A stretch of DNA of 16,387 nt. It comes from Candidatus Nealsonbacteria bacterium RBG_13_42_11. GTDB lineage: Bacteria; Patescibacteriota; Minisyncoccia; Minisyncoccales; RBG-13-42-11. This document shows positions 5,936 to 12,890 of the stretch, in pieces. A program made the translations under genes and the position numbers. The stretch lies in assembly GCA_001821455.1 (NCBI GenBank), contig MHLY01000007.1, forward strand, positions 125,202-141,588, written 5' to 3'. Each line of letters starts with the position of its first letter. Positions within the stretch are counted from its first letter, which is position 1. Below the pieces are notes generated by a model. That model had not been told where the DNA came from. It did no database searches and worked only from the letters and a program-made list of their open reading frames with translations.

Positions 5936-7695
5936 TGAACTCAAAAGAATTAAGAGAAAAGTTTTTGAGATTTTTTGAGGGAAAAGGGCACAAAATTGTG
6001 CCCTCAAGTTCGCTTATACCGACTGACCCGTCGGTTCTTTTTACTACCGCCGGCATGCAGCAGTTCAAATCTTATTATTTGGCTGAAAAATCTCCTTATG
6101 GCCCAAATGCCGCAACCGCGCAGAAATGTTTCCGGACTTCCGACATTGAGGAAGTGGGCGATGACACTCATCTGACGTTTCTGGAAATGCTGGGTAATTT
6201 TTCCTTCGGCGGATATTTTAAAGAAGAAGCGATTAAGCTGGCTTACGAATTTCTTTTTAAAGAACTGAAACTGTCGCCGCATGAAGCCGTTTTTACGGTT
6301 TTTGAAGGCGATCAGAATGTTTCAGAGGATAAAGAGTCAATTGAGATTTGGAAAAAGTTAGGGATAAAGGAAGATAAAATTAAAAAATGCGGTAGAGAAG
6401 ATAATTTTTGGGGCCCGACCGGAGAAGAGGGGCCCTGCGGTCCGACAACGGAAATTTATTTTAAGAATAGCGAGGTCTGGAACCTGGTTTTTAACGAATA
6501 TTACCAGGATAAAAATAAAAAACTGACGCCTCTTAAACAAAAGGGAGTTGATACGGGCATGGGCCTGGAAAGATTGGCGCTGGTGGTTCAAAATAAAAAT
6601 TCAGTTTATGAAACCGATTTATTTTTGCCGATTATCAACGAAATTCCGGGAGAAAATGAAAAAGCAAAAAGAATTATCAGCGACCACGTCAAAAGTTCGG
6701 TCTTTTTAATCTCGGAAGGAATTCTGCCCTCCAACGTGGAAAGGGGATATGTTTTAAGAAGAGTTTTAAGAAGGGCGATCAGATACGGGAAATTGCTGAA
6801 TTTAGCGGAAAACTTTTTAATACCGCTGGCCCAAAAAGTAATTGAGATTTACCAAGACATTTATCCTGAAGTCAAATCTCAGGAAGCCGATATTTTGACA
6901 GTCATCCAAAATGAAGAAGAAAAATTTGAGATAATTTTTGAAGAAGGATTAAATAAATTACACGATATTATTTCTTGGTGGAGTGAAATTCAGTCAGCAA
7001 AAGTAGATGAAATAAATAAAAGAACTGGAGAATTAAAATCTCATTATAATGATATGGAAGACGCAAAAGAATTAGGAGATAAACTTTTTCTTCTTGAACA
7101 AAGCTATGGCTTTCCGGTAGATCTATCTTTAGAGGAATTCGAAGAATTTTGGAAAGAAAGAATTATTTTAAAAGAAGAAGTAATTAAATTTATTAATGAG
7201 GCACGAAAAAAACATCAAGAAATTTCCCGCGCAGGAGCCGAGAAAAAATTCGGCGGCGGCGGAGAGTTTTCTCCAAAACTTCATACCGCCACCCACTTGC
7301 TTCACGCCGCTTTAAGACAGGTTCTAGGAGACCACGTCAAGCAAATGGGCTCCGATATTACTTCCCAGAGATTGAGGTTTGATTTTTCCCATCCCCAAAA
7401 AATGACAGCCGAAGAAATTAAAAAAGTTGAAGACCTGGTTAATGAAAAAATAAAAGAAGATTTGGAAGTAAAAAAAGAAGAAATGAAATACGAAGACGCC
7501 CTGAAGTCGGGCGCCCTGGCCTTCTTTAAAGAAAAATATCCCGAAAAAGTAAGCGTTTATTCGGCGGGCAACTTTTCCAGAGAAATTTGCGCTGGTCCCC
7601 ACGTAAAAAAGACATCGGAATTGGGCAATTTCAAGATTATAAAAGAGGAATCGTCGGGCGCCGGAGTGCGAAGAATCAGAGCCGTTCTCCGTTAG
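5935..7695 (+). CDS. alaS: Alanyl-tRNA synthetase, minimal form
   Basis: The enzyme charges tRNA-Ala. The class II catalytic core is complete: motif 2 region CFRTSDIEEVGDDTHLT (65-81) with FLEMLGNFSFGGYF, EEGPCGPTTEIYF (164-176) and motif 3 GMGLERLAL (208-216). A helical tRNA-recognition region follows, including NVERGYVLRRVLRRAIR (267-283). The C-terminal zinc-type editing segment has HTATH (450-454) and CAGPH (552-556), ending in GAGVRRIRAV. At 586 residues the protein is far below the roughly 875 of E. coli. Only about 55 residues separate SYGFP (390-394) from HTATH, so the editing beta-barrel with its FYAESGGQ-type motif is missing, as is the whole C-Ala domain. The region at about 340-388 is longer than usual and lysine/glutamate-rich. 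The reading frame is intact, so this looks like true reduction, not decay. Confidence 0.95.
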   Translation: MNSKELREKFLRFFEGKGHKIVPSSSLIPTDPSVLFTTAGMQQFKSYYLAEKSPYGPNAATAQKCFRTSDIEEVGDDTHLTFLEMLGNFSFGGYFKEEAIKLAYEFLFKELKLSPHEAVFTVFEGDQNVSEDKESIEIWKKLGIKEDKIKKCGREDNFWGPTGEEGPCGPTTEIYFKNSEVWNLVFNEYYQDKNKKLTPLKQKGVDTGMGLERLALVVQNKNSVYETDLFLPIINEIPGENEKAKRIISDHVKSSVFLISEGILPSNVERGYVLRRVLRRAIRYGKLLNLAENFLIPLAQKVIEIYQDIYPEVKSQEADILTVIQNEEEKFEIIFEEGLNKLHDIISWWSEIQSAKVDEINKRTGELKSHYNDMEDAKELGDKLFLLEQSYGFPVDLSLEEFEEFWKERIILKEEVIKFINEARKKHQEISRAGAEKKFGGGGEFSPKLHTATHLLHAALRQVLGDHVKQMGSDITSQRLRFDFSHPQKMTAEEIKKVEDLVNEKIKEDLEVKKEEMKYEDALKSGALAFFKEKYPEKVSVYSAGNFSREICAGPHVKKTSELGNFKIIKEESSGAGVRRIRAVLR

Positions 7696-7704
7696 GTAAT
7701 TTCC

Positions 7705-7713
7705 TGATATAAT
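7705..7713 (+). promoter_or_regulatory. Extended -10 promoter for the 7724 membrane protein gene
   Basis: TGATATAAT is a perfect extended -10 (TG-N-TATAAT, hexamer 7708-7713). At 17 nt upstream lies only a weak TTCTCC (7685-7690), inside the last codons of alaS. The hexamer ends 10 nt before the ATG at 7724, so the predicted 5' leader is about 3-4 nt and there is no Shine-Dalgarno sequence. Confidence 0.6.
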
Positions 7714-7723
7714 TAATAAAAAT

Positions 7724-9007
7724 ATGAAAATAAAGGTAATTGATATTTTTCCTCCGAAAGATTTGGAGAAAAAAGAAGTAAAAGAAATCCTGAAAGAAGA
7801 AGCCGAACCGGAGCCGGAAAGACCGGAAACTGAAATTAAGAAACCCTCGGTTAAAATCAGTTGGTTTTCTATTCTGGTTTTATTTTTGGTTTTAGCGGGG
7901 GCTTCCTGTTTCTTTTATCTATCCAAAGCCAGTGTGGAAATTTGGCCGAAAACCGATACTCTTTCCCTGAAAACCAAATTGACGATTGATAAGGAAGTCA
8001 AAGAAGCCGATTTTACAAATAAAATCATTCCGGGCCAGATTTTTGAAAGAGAAAAAGGCATTACTGAGAATTTTCCCGCTTCGGGCAAAATCCTGAAAGA
8101 AACCAAAGCCGAGGGAATGATTAAAATTTATAATGAATATTCGGTTAGTCCTCAGGTCTTAGTCGCCACCACCCGTTTCGTTTCGGCCGAAGGAAAGATA
8201 TTCAGAACTCCGACTAAAATAACGGTTCCCGGCGGCCATTATGAAAAAGGAAAATTAATCGCCGGAGAAGTTGAAACCAAAGTGATCGCGGACCAGGTCG
8301 GTCCCGAATACAATATCGGGCCCACCACTTTTTCCATTCCCGGATTTGCCGGCAGCGATAAATACACTAAAATTTACGCCAAATCTTTTCAGGCCATGAC
8401 GGGCGGATTTTCCCAGGAGACCTATCAGGTTACCAAAGAAGATTTAGAAAATGCTAAAAATATTTTAACCAAGAAAGTTAAAGAAGAATGCGAAGCCGCT
8501 TTCAGAACCGTTGTTCAGACGGAAAAAGTATCAGCCGGATTTTCTTTTTTTGAAGACGCTGTTCAGACGGAAATTGTTGAAACTTTTTCTTTAGCGGGAG
8601 CCGGGGATAATGTTTCCAATTTCAATTATCAGGCGAAAGCCAAGTCCAGCACTCTTTTATTCAGAGAAGAGGACTTTGGAAACTTCATCAAGGACTTATT
8701 AGACAACCAAGTTCCCGAGGGAAAACAATTTTACGAACCAAGCTTGAAGACAGACAAAGATCCCGAGACCATCAATTTGAAATCCGGTAAGATTATACTT
8801 TCTTTGGATGTTTCAGTTAAAACTTTTCCTGCCATCAATATACCCGAATTAAAGAAAAACCTTCAGGGAAAGTCGCTTTTAGAGAGTAAGATATTTTTGG
8901 AAGAGCAGTCCGGGGTTGATAAGGCGGAAGTGGAATTATGGCCGTTTTGGGTCAAAAAAGTGCCTCAAAATATAGATAAAATTAACCTTAATCTTAACAT
9001 TGACTAA
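7724..9007 (+). CDS. Single-pass membrane protein with baseplate-J-like extracytoplasmic domain
   Basis: The 427-residue protein has an acidic, proline-rich cytoplasmic N-terminus (1-44, with PEPERPETEIKKP), one hydrophobic helix at about 46-66 (WFSILVLFLVLAGASCFFY), and a long outside domain beginning with KASVEIWPKT. The central part at about 125-215 contains TKITVPGGHYEKGKLIAGEV and a following VGPEYNIGPTTFSIPGFAG. This pattern resembles the baseplate J/gp47-type fold, and similar proteins in candidate-phylum bacteria often carry that label as far as I recall. A helical segment follows (about 225-255), then a beta-rich C-terminus. The lack of any other phage-tail gene makes a cell-envelope role more likely than a tail role. 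It has its own promoter, and its stop codon overlaps the infA promoter. Confidence 0.75.
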   Translation: MKIKVIDIFPPKDLEKKEVKEILKEEAEPEPERPETEIKKPSVKISWFSILVLFLVLAGASCFFYLSKASVEIWPKTDTLSLKTKLTIDKEVKEADFTNKIIPGQIFEREKGITENFPASGKILKETKAEGMIKIYNEYSVSPQVLVATTRFVSAEGKIFRTPTKITVPGGHYEKGKLIAGEVETKVIADQVGPEYNIGPTTFSIPGFAGSDKYTKIYAKSFQAMTGGFSQETYQVTKEDLENAKNILTKKVKEECEAAFRTVVQTEKVSAGFSFFEDAVQTEIVETFSLAGAGDNVSNFNYQAKAKSSTLLFREEDFGNFIKDLLDNQVPEGKQFYEPSLKTDKDPETINLKSGKIILSLDVSVKTFPAINIPELKKNLQGKSLLESKIFLEEQSGVDKAEVELWPFWVKKVPQNIDKINLNLNID

Positions 9008-9028
9008 TTTAGCGCTTTCTGCTAAATT
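9000..9028 (+). promoter_or_regulatory. Promoter of the infA-ribosomal protein operon
   Basis: TTGACT (9000-9005), one mismatch from the -35 consensus, is followed by a 17-nt spacer and TAAATT (9023-9028). The predicted start is near 9035, giving a leader of about 15 nt with a T7 run (9042-9048) directly before the ATG and no Shine-Dalgarno. The -35 overlaps the stop codon of the preceding gene. The -10 is a weak match, and an upstream promoter could contribute. Confidence 0.5.
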
Positions 9029-9029
9029 A
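9005..9029. repeat. Perfect 9-bp palindrome within the infA promoter
   Basis: TAATTTAGC (9005-9013) and GCTAAATTA (9021-9029) are perfect inverted copies separated by GCTTTCT. The palindrome runs exactly from the last base of the -35 to one base past the -10. It is a candidate operator for a dimeric regulator. It is not a normal terminator, because the T-run at 9042-9048 is 12 nt beyond the stem. Confidence 0.7.
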
Positions 9030-9049
9030 ACTAATTGCGCGTTTTTTTA

Positions 9050-9265
9050 ATGGATAAAAAAATTTTAAGAAAAACAGGTCAAGTAATAGAAGCCCTGCCC
9101 AGCACTAATTTTAAGGTGAAATTAGACGAGGGAGGCGAGATGCTTTGCCATTTAGCGGGGAAATTAAGGATATTCCGCATTAAGATTCTGCCTGGAGACA
9201 GGGTTACTGTAGAAATGAGCCCTTATGACGAAAAACGGGGCAGAATAGTTTATCGAGGAAAGTAA
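9050..9265 (+). CDS. infA: Translation initiation factor IF-1
   Basis: IF-1 binds the 30S A site during initiation. The 71-residue product is a single S1/OB domain. GQVIEALPSTNFKVKLDEGG, the HLAGKLR loop, ILPGDRVTVEMSPYD and the RGRIVYR end all follow the bacterial IF-1 pattern over its full length. I use the ATG at 9050; a TTG at 9035 would add five residues with no family support. It heads the alpha-operon cluster and is followed after 11 bases by rpmJ. In most bacteria it directly follows map, which here lies about 8.15 kb upstream. Confidence 0.96.
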   Translation: MDKKILRKTGQVIEALPSTNFKVKLDEGGEMLCHLAGKLRIFRIKILPGDRVTVEMSPYDEKRGRIVYRGK

Positions 9266-9276
9266 TACCTTAACGC

Positions 9277-9393
9277 ATGAAAGTACGGCCATCAATTAAG
9301 AAAATCTGTAAAAATTGTAAAATCGTCCGAAGAGAAGGACGACTTTATGTCATTTGCAAGAAAAACCCAAAACATAAACAGAGACAAGGATAA
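9277..9393 (+). CDS. rpmJ: Ribosomal protein bL36
   Basis: This 38-residue protein begins MKVRPSIKKICKNC and ends KNPKHKQRQG, the full bL36 pattern. The zinc ribbon is intact, with C11, C14, C27 and H33, so this is the zinc-binding C+ form. bL36 binds 23S rRNA in the large subunit. It lies between infA and rpsM in the standard order, with 11 and 5 bases of spacing. Its identity is certain despite the small size. Confidence 0.97.
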   Translation: MKVRPSIKKICKNCKIVRREGRLYVICKKNPKHKQRQG

Positions 9394-9398
9394 TTTTT

Positions 9399-9788
9399 AT
9401 GCCGAGAATTGCCGGGGTAAACATCCCCGAAAACAAACAAATACAGATAGCCCTGACTTATATCTACGGAATAGGTCGTTCTTTGAGCAAGAAAATCCTG
9501 AAAGAAACAGGGGTTAATCCGAAAAAGAAGGCTGTCGAATTAACGGCCCAGGAAGTTTCTCAACTCAAAGATATGATTGAGAAAAATTACAAGATTGAAG
9601 GAGAGTTAAAAAGAATAGTCATGCTGAATATCAAGAGATTAAAAGACATCTCTGCTTGGCGGGGCATGCGCCACATGAGAGGGCTTCCGGTCCGAGGTCA
9701 ACAGACAAGAACCAACAACAGAACCGTCAGAGGAAACGTCAGAAAAACCGTGGGTTCGGGAAGAAAACCGGCCGCCACGCCAACATAA
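9399..9788 (+). CDS. rpsM: Ribosomal protein uS13
   Basis: uS13 sits in the head of the 30S subunit and contacts 50S and P-site tRNA. The 129-residue product shows MPRIAGVNIP at the start, the helix-two-turn-helix with YIYGIGRSLSKKIL (22-35), and the basic C-terminal tail RGMRHMRGLPVRGQQTRTNN leading to RTVRGNVRKTVGSGRK. The length is slightly above the usual 115-125. It starts 5 bases after rpmJ and is followed by rpsK after 14 bases, as in the standard alpha operon. Confidence 0.98.
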   Translation: MPRIAGVNIPENKQIQIALTYIYGIGRSLSKKILKETGVNPKKKAVELTAQEVSQLKDMIEKNYKIEGELKRIVMLNIKRLKDISAWRGMRHMRGLPVRGQQTRTNNRTVRGNVRKTVGSGRKPAATPT

Positions 9789-9802
9789 AATAAATATTAT
9801 CT

Positions 9803-10252
9803 ATGGGAAAAAAGCGTATTATCAAACAAACTGAAGAGGAATTGATAAAAGAGGGAGAAAAGATAGGGCCGAAAGTGAAAAAAGAAGAAGCCGCCCCGGT
9901 CAGGAAAATCACCGAGGGCCGAGTTTATGTTTCTTCAACCTACAATAACACAATCATCACTTTAACCGACCCGGAAGGAAACATGCTGGCCGGCACGAGC
10001 GCCGGCACAGTCGGCTTCAAAGGAACGAAAAAAGCCACGCCTTTCGCCGCTTCCAAGGTTGCCGAAGCTCTTTGCCAGATCGCCAGAAAATTTGGAATTG
10101 GAAAAGTGGCGGTTTTCGTTAAGGGTATCGGGTCGGGTCGCGAATCAGCCATCAGGTCGTTGGTGGCCGGAGGATTAGAGGTCATTTCAATTAAGGATAT
10201 TACTCCAATTCCTCATAACGGCTGCCGGGCGCCGAAAGTTAGAAGAGTATAA
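9803..10252 (+). CDS. rpsK: Ribosomal protein uS11
   Basis: uS11 lies on the 30S platform near the mRNA exit, next to the anti-Shine-Dalgarno helix. The core begins at about residue 39 with GRVYVSSTYNNTIITLTDPE, then SAGTVGFKGTKKATPFAA, VKGIGSGRESAIR, and the conserved tail ITPIPHNGCRAPKVRRV with its Asn-Gly pair. At 149 residues it is about 20 longer than E. coli S11 because of a charged Lys/Glu N-terminal extension (about residues 1-35). No strong ribosome binding site precedes the ATG. Confidence 0.98.
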   Translation: MGKKRIIKQTEEELIKEGEKIGPKVKKEEAAPVRKITEGRVYVSSTYNNTIITLTDPEGNMLAGTSAGTVGFKGTKKATPFAASKVAEALCQIARKFGIGKVAVFVKGIGSGRESAIRSLVAGGLEVISIKDITPIPHNGCRAPKVRRV

Positions 10253-10264
10253 GAATGGTCCAAT

Positions 10265-10891
10265 ATGAACGATTCTAAATGTAAAATTTGCCGTCGCTTA
10301 GGGGTAAAATTATTTCTCAGAGGAGAAAGGTGTCTTTCGCCTAAATGTCCGATGGTGAGAAAACCTTATCCTCCCGGCCAAAAAGGAAAAAGAAGGCCGC
10401 GACCCCTTTCAGAGTACGGCAAAGAACTGAAAGAAAAACAAAAATTAAGAAACTGGTATAATTTAAAGGAAGGGCAATTTAAAAATTATGTTAAAGCCGC
10501 TCTTGGAAAAAGAGGAAAAGAAGATGCCGCAGCCTTGTTGATCAAGACCCTGGAGCGCCGTTTGGATAACGTTGTTTTCAGGCTGGGTTTTGCCTCCTCA
10601 AGGGCAGCGGCCAGGCAAATAGTTTCCCATTGTCATATTTTAGTTAATGAAAAACCGATTAATATCCCCAGTTACCTGGTGAAAAAAGGAGACAAAATCC
10701 AAATTAAGACAGGTTCCGCTAAAAAGGGGATTTCCCGTAATCTTCCGTCAATTTTAAAAAAACACACTCCTCCGTCCTGGCTCAGTTTGGAAGCCGAGAA
10801 ACTGGAGGGAAAGGTCAAAAATTTACCAACCATAGAAGAAGCTGCTCCACCGGCAGAAATTTCTTCAATCTTTGAGTTTTATTCTAAATAA
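10265..10891 (+). CDS. rpsD: Ribosomal protein uS4, zinc-binding form
   Basis: uS4 nucleates 30S assembly and in many bacteria represses its own operon. Residues C6, C9, C23 and C28 form a complete CxxC...C...C zinc knuckle, the C+ form of S4. The S4 RNA-binding domain is at about 93-155, with ERRLDNVVFRLGFASSRAAARQIVSHCHILVNE. The protein ends in EFYSK like other members. At 208 residues the length is normal. It lies 12 bases after rpsK and 11 bases before rpoA. Confidence 0.98.
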   Translation: MNDSKCKICRRLGVKLFLRGERCLSPKCPMVRKPYPPGQKGKRRPRPLSEYGKELKEKQKLRNWYNLKEGQFKNYVKAALGKRGKEDAAALLIKTLERRLDNVVFRLGFASSRAAARQIVSHCHILVNEKPINIPSYLVKKGDKIQIKTGSAKKGISRNLPSILKKHTPPSWLSLEAEKLEGKVKNLPTIEEAAPPAEISSIFEFYSK

Positions 10892-10902
10892 GAATTACTA
10901 TT

Positions 10903-11703
10903 ATGTTTACGTTACCCAATCCTCCAAAAATCGTAAAAAAAGAAGAAAACAAGGCCACCTTTGAAATGGAAGCCTTGTACCCCGGTTACGGAATAACCAT
11001 GGGCAATAGTTTGCGTCGAGTTTTATTGTCATCCCTGGAAGGCGCCGCCGTCACCCAGGTAAAAATCAAAAACGTTTCCCACGAGTTTTCAACGATTCCC
11101 GGCGTTTTAGAAGATCTGGTTCTGTTGATGCTTAATTTAAAGCAATTAAGATTTAAACTTTTTACCGATGAACCCCAGACAGCCACCCTGAAAATAAAAG
11201 GGGAGAAAGAAGTGAAGGGCTCCGATTTTAAACTTCCCAGCCAGGCAGAATTGATAAATAAGAATTGCCACGTCGCCACTCTGACCGCCAAGAGCGCGGA
11301 ATTAGATATGGAAATTAAAATTGAAAAAGGCATAGGCTATTCCCCGCGGGAAACAAGAAAAAGCGCCAACCAGGAAAAAACGGAAATTGGCGTAATTCCG
11401 ATTGACGCCATTTTCAGCCCCGTAAGAAGAGTAAGTTATAAAATAGAAAACATGAGAGTGGGAGAAAGAACTGATTACGACAGACTGTTTTTAGAGATAA
11501 CAACGGACGGAACCATTACTCCAGAAGCCGCTTTCTTTAAGGCGTCAGAAATTTTAGTCAACCACTTCTCATTATTTGTTGATGCCCTGAAACCCAAGAT
11601 TTCAGAAAAAATTGAAGCCGTAAAACCCGTTGCGGAAAAGAAAAAGAAAAAAGTCAAAAAACCGGTAAAAAAAATAAAACATGAGAAAAAGAAAAAAAGG
11701 TAG
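10903..11703 (+). CDS. rpoA: RNA polymerase alpha subunit lacking the C-terminal domain
   Basis: Alpha dimerises and is the scaffold for beta and beta-prime. The N-terminal domain is complete: GYGITMGNSLRRVLLSSLEG (28-47), EFSTIPGVLEDL (61-72), GYSPRE (145-150), IDAIFSPVRRVSYK (167-180) and TDGTITPEAAFFKASEIL (201-218), ending near residue 235. Usual bacterial alpha has 310-340 residues, with a linker and a CTD that binds UP elements and activators. Here only a lysine-rich tail follows (about 240-266), with no CTD sequence. The stop is real: rplQ begins inside the last 23 bases in another frame and is intact. Loss of the CTD predicts promoters that depend on -35/-10 contacts alone. Confidence 0.97.
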   Translation: MFTLPNPPKIVKKEENKATFEMEALYPGYGITMGNSLRRVLLSSLEGAAVTQVKIKNVSHEFSTIPGVLEDLVLLMLNLKQLRFKLFTDEPQTATLKIKGEKEVKGSDFKLPSQAELINKNCHVATLTAKSAELDMEIKIEKGIGYSPRETRKSANQEKTEIGVIPIDAIFSPVRRVSYKIENMRVGERTDYDRLFLEITTDGTITPEAAFFKASEILVNHFSLFVDALKPKISEKIEAVKPVAEKKKKKVKKPVKKIKHEKKKKR

Positions 11704-12031
11704 AAAATTCGGCCGAAAAACCGACCAGAGAAAAGCTCTTTTAAAGACCTTAGCCGCTTCCTTGATATTAAGAGAAAAAATTGAAACCACCGAAGCTAAG
11801 GCTAAAGAGCTCGCTTCTTTTATTGCAAAGCATATTACCCGGGGCAAGGTAAATAATCTTTCATCCCGCCGCTTTTTACTGAGATTTTTGCCTTCAGCGA
11901 CAGTGAAAAAAATATTTGATGAAATCGGTCCGAGATATAAAGATAGGGCGGGAGGCTATACGAGAATTATCAAACTGGGACCGAGAAAATCGGACGGCGC
12001 GAAAATGGCGATAATAGAACTTGTTAAATGA
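11681..12031 (+). CDS. rplQ: Ribosomal protein bL17
   Basis: bL17 is a 50S protein near the peptide exit tunnel. The 116-residue product opens with MRKRKKGRKFGRKTDQRKALLKTLAASLI, the family's conserved N-terminus, and includes KIETTEAKAKELASF and the end GGYTRIIKLGPRKSDGAKMAIIELV. The ATG lies 23 bases inside rpoA in a shifted frame, so the A-rich DNA encodes basic tails in both frames. The family N-terminus fixes this start. The length is normal for the short bacterial form. Confidence 0.97.
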   Translation: MRKRKKGRKFGRKTDQRKALLKTLAASLILREKIETTEAKAKELASFIAKHITRGKVNNLSSRRFLLRFLPSATVKKIFDEIGPRYKDRAGGYTRIIKLGPRKSDGAKMAIIELVK

Positions 12032-12032
12032 T

Positions 12033-12398
12033 ATGAAAAACACAGAGCACCAAACTCAAACCATTGATGCGGCGGATAAAATTTTAGGCAGACTAGCAAG
12101 CCAAATTGCTATTTTATTAAGGGGCAAGCACCGTCCCGATTTTTTGCCGTATTTGGACAGGGGCGATATTGTCATAGTAAAAAATGTTGAGAAATTGAAA
12201 TTCAGCGGGAAAAAGTTTGAACAAAAGAAATATTTCAGCCATTCCGGATATTTGGGAGGCGAGAGATTCACGCCCTTAAAAACTATTTTTCAAAAGAATC
12301 CCTCGGAAATTCTGAAAAAAGCGGTTTTCGGAATGCTGCCCAAAAATAAATTAAGGGCTAAAATGATAAAAAGATTGAAATTTGAAAAAACAAAATGA
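12033..12398 (+). CDS. rplM: Ribosomal protein uL13, short C-terminus
   Basis: uL13 is an early-assembly 50S protein. IDAADKILGRLASQIAILLRGKH (residues 11-33), LDRGDIVIVKN, the YFSHSGYLGG loop and AVFGMLPKNKLRAKMIKRLK are all present. I start at the ATG at 12033, one base after the rplQ stop; a TTG at 12021 would overlap rplQ. At 121 residues it lacks the last 20 or so residues (the HxAQ-type tail) of E. coli L13. Its stop overlaps the rpsI start (ATGA). Confidence 0.96.
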   Translation: MKNTEHQTQTIDAADKILGRLASQIAILLRGKHRPDFLPYLDRGDIVIVKNVEKLKFSGKKFEQKKYFSHSGYLGGERFTPLKTIFQKNPSEILKKAVFGMLPKNKLRAKMIKRLKFEKTK

Positions 12399-12889
12399 CC
12401 CCTACTAAAAAAATTAAAACAAAAAAGGAAAAACCGACTTCTGTGGTCGCTGCGCCGAAAAAACACCGGATTGAAAAACCGAAAGAGATAAAAAAAGCGC
12501 TAAGGTACTTTGAAGAAGTCGGCCGAAGGAAAACGGCGATAGCCCGGGTGCGACTTGCGAAAGAAGGCGAAAAGACAATCGTAATTAACGGAAAATCTTT
12601 TGAAAATTATTTCCAGACTTTAGAATTGCGGGAAGCCGCCCTTTCACCTTTGAAAACAGCGGATTTAATCGGCCAATTTCAAATTTCAGTTAAAGTAAAG
12701 GGCGGCGGTTTGCACGCCCAAGCCGAAGCCGTCAGGCACGGCATTGCCAAAGCCCTTGTTTTGTTTAATCCTGAATTAAGAACGAAATTAAAAAAAGCGG
12801 GCTATCTGACGAGAGACCCGAGAATGCGGGAAAGAAAGAAATTCGGCTTGAAGAGAGCAAGAAGAGCTCCTCAGTGGCAAAAGAGGTAA
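12395..12889 (+). CDS. rpsI: Ribosomal protein uS9 with basic N-terminal extension
   Basis: uS9 is a 30S head protein whose C-terminal tail reaches the P-site tRNA. The core starts at about residue 38 (YFEEVGRRKTAIARVRL). KGGGLHAQAEAVRHGIAKAL (103-122), GYLTRDPRMRERKKFGLKRA and the terminal RAPQWQKR follow the family, with W-Q in place of the usual F-S before the final KR. The first 35 or so residues are a lysine-rich extension absent from E. coli S9. The start overlaps the rplM stop by 4 bases (ATGA), so the rplM-rpsI pair is coupled as in most bacteria. Confidence 0.97.
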   Translation: MTPTKKIKTKKEKPTSVVAAPKKHRIEKPKEIKKALRYFEEVGRRKTAIARVRLAKEGEKTIVINGKSFENYFQTLELREAALSPLKTADLIGQFQISVKVKGGGLHAQAEAVRHGIAKALVLFNPELRTKLKKAGYLTRDPRMRERKKFGLKRARRAPQWQKR

Positions 12890-12890
12890 T

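Noticed and set aside
7724..9007. Prophage remnant suggested by the baseplate-J-like protein
   Set aside because: It has a membrane anchor, base composition like its neighbours, and no other phage genes nearby.
9005..9048. Intrinsic terminator before infA (palindrome plus T7 run)
   Set aside because: The T-run begins 12 nt after the end of the AT-rich stem, and nothing T-rich flanks the stem on the other strand. A promoter-overlapping palindrome fits better.
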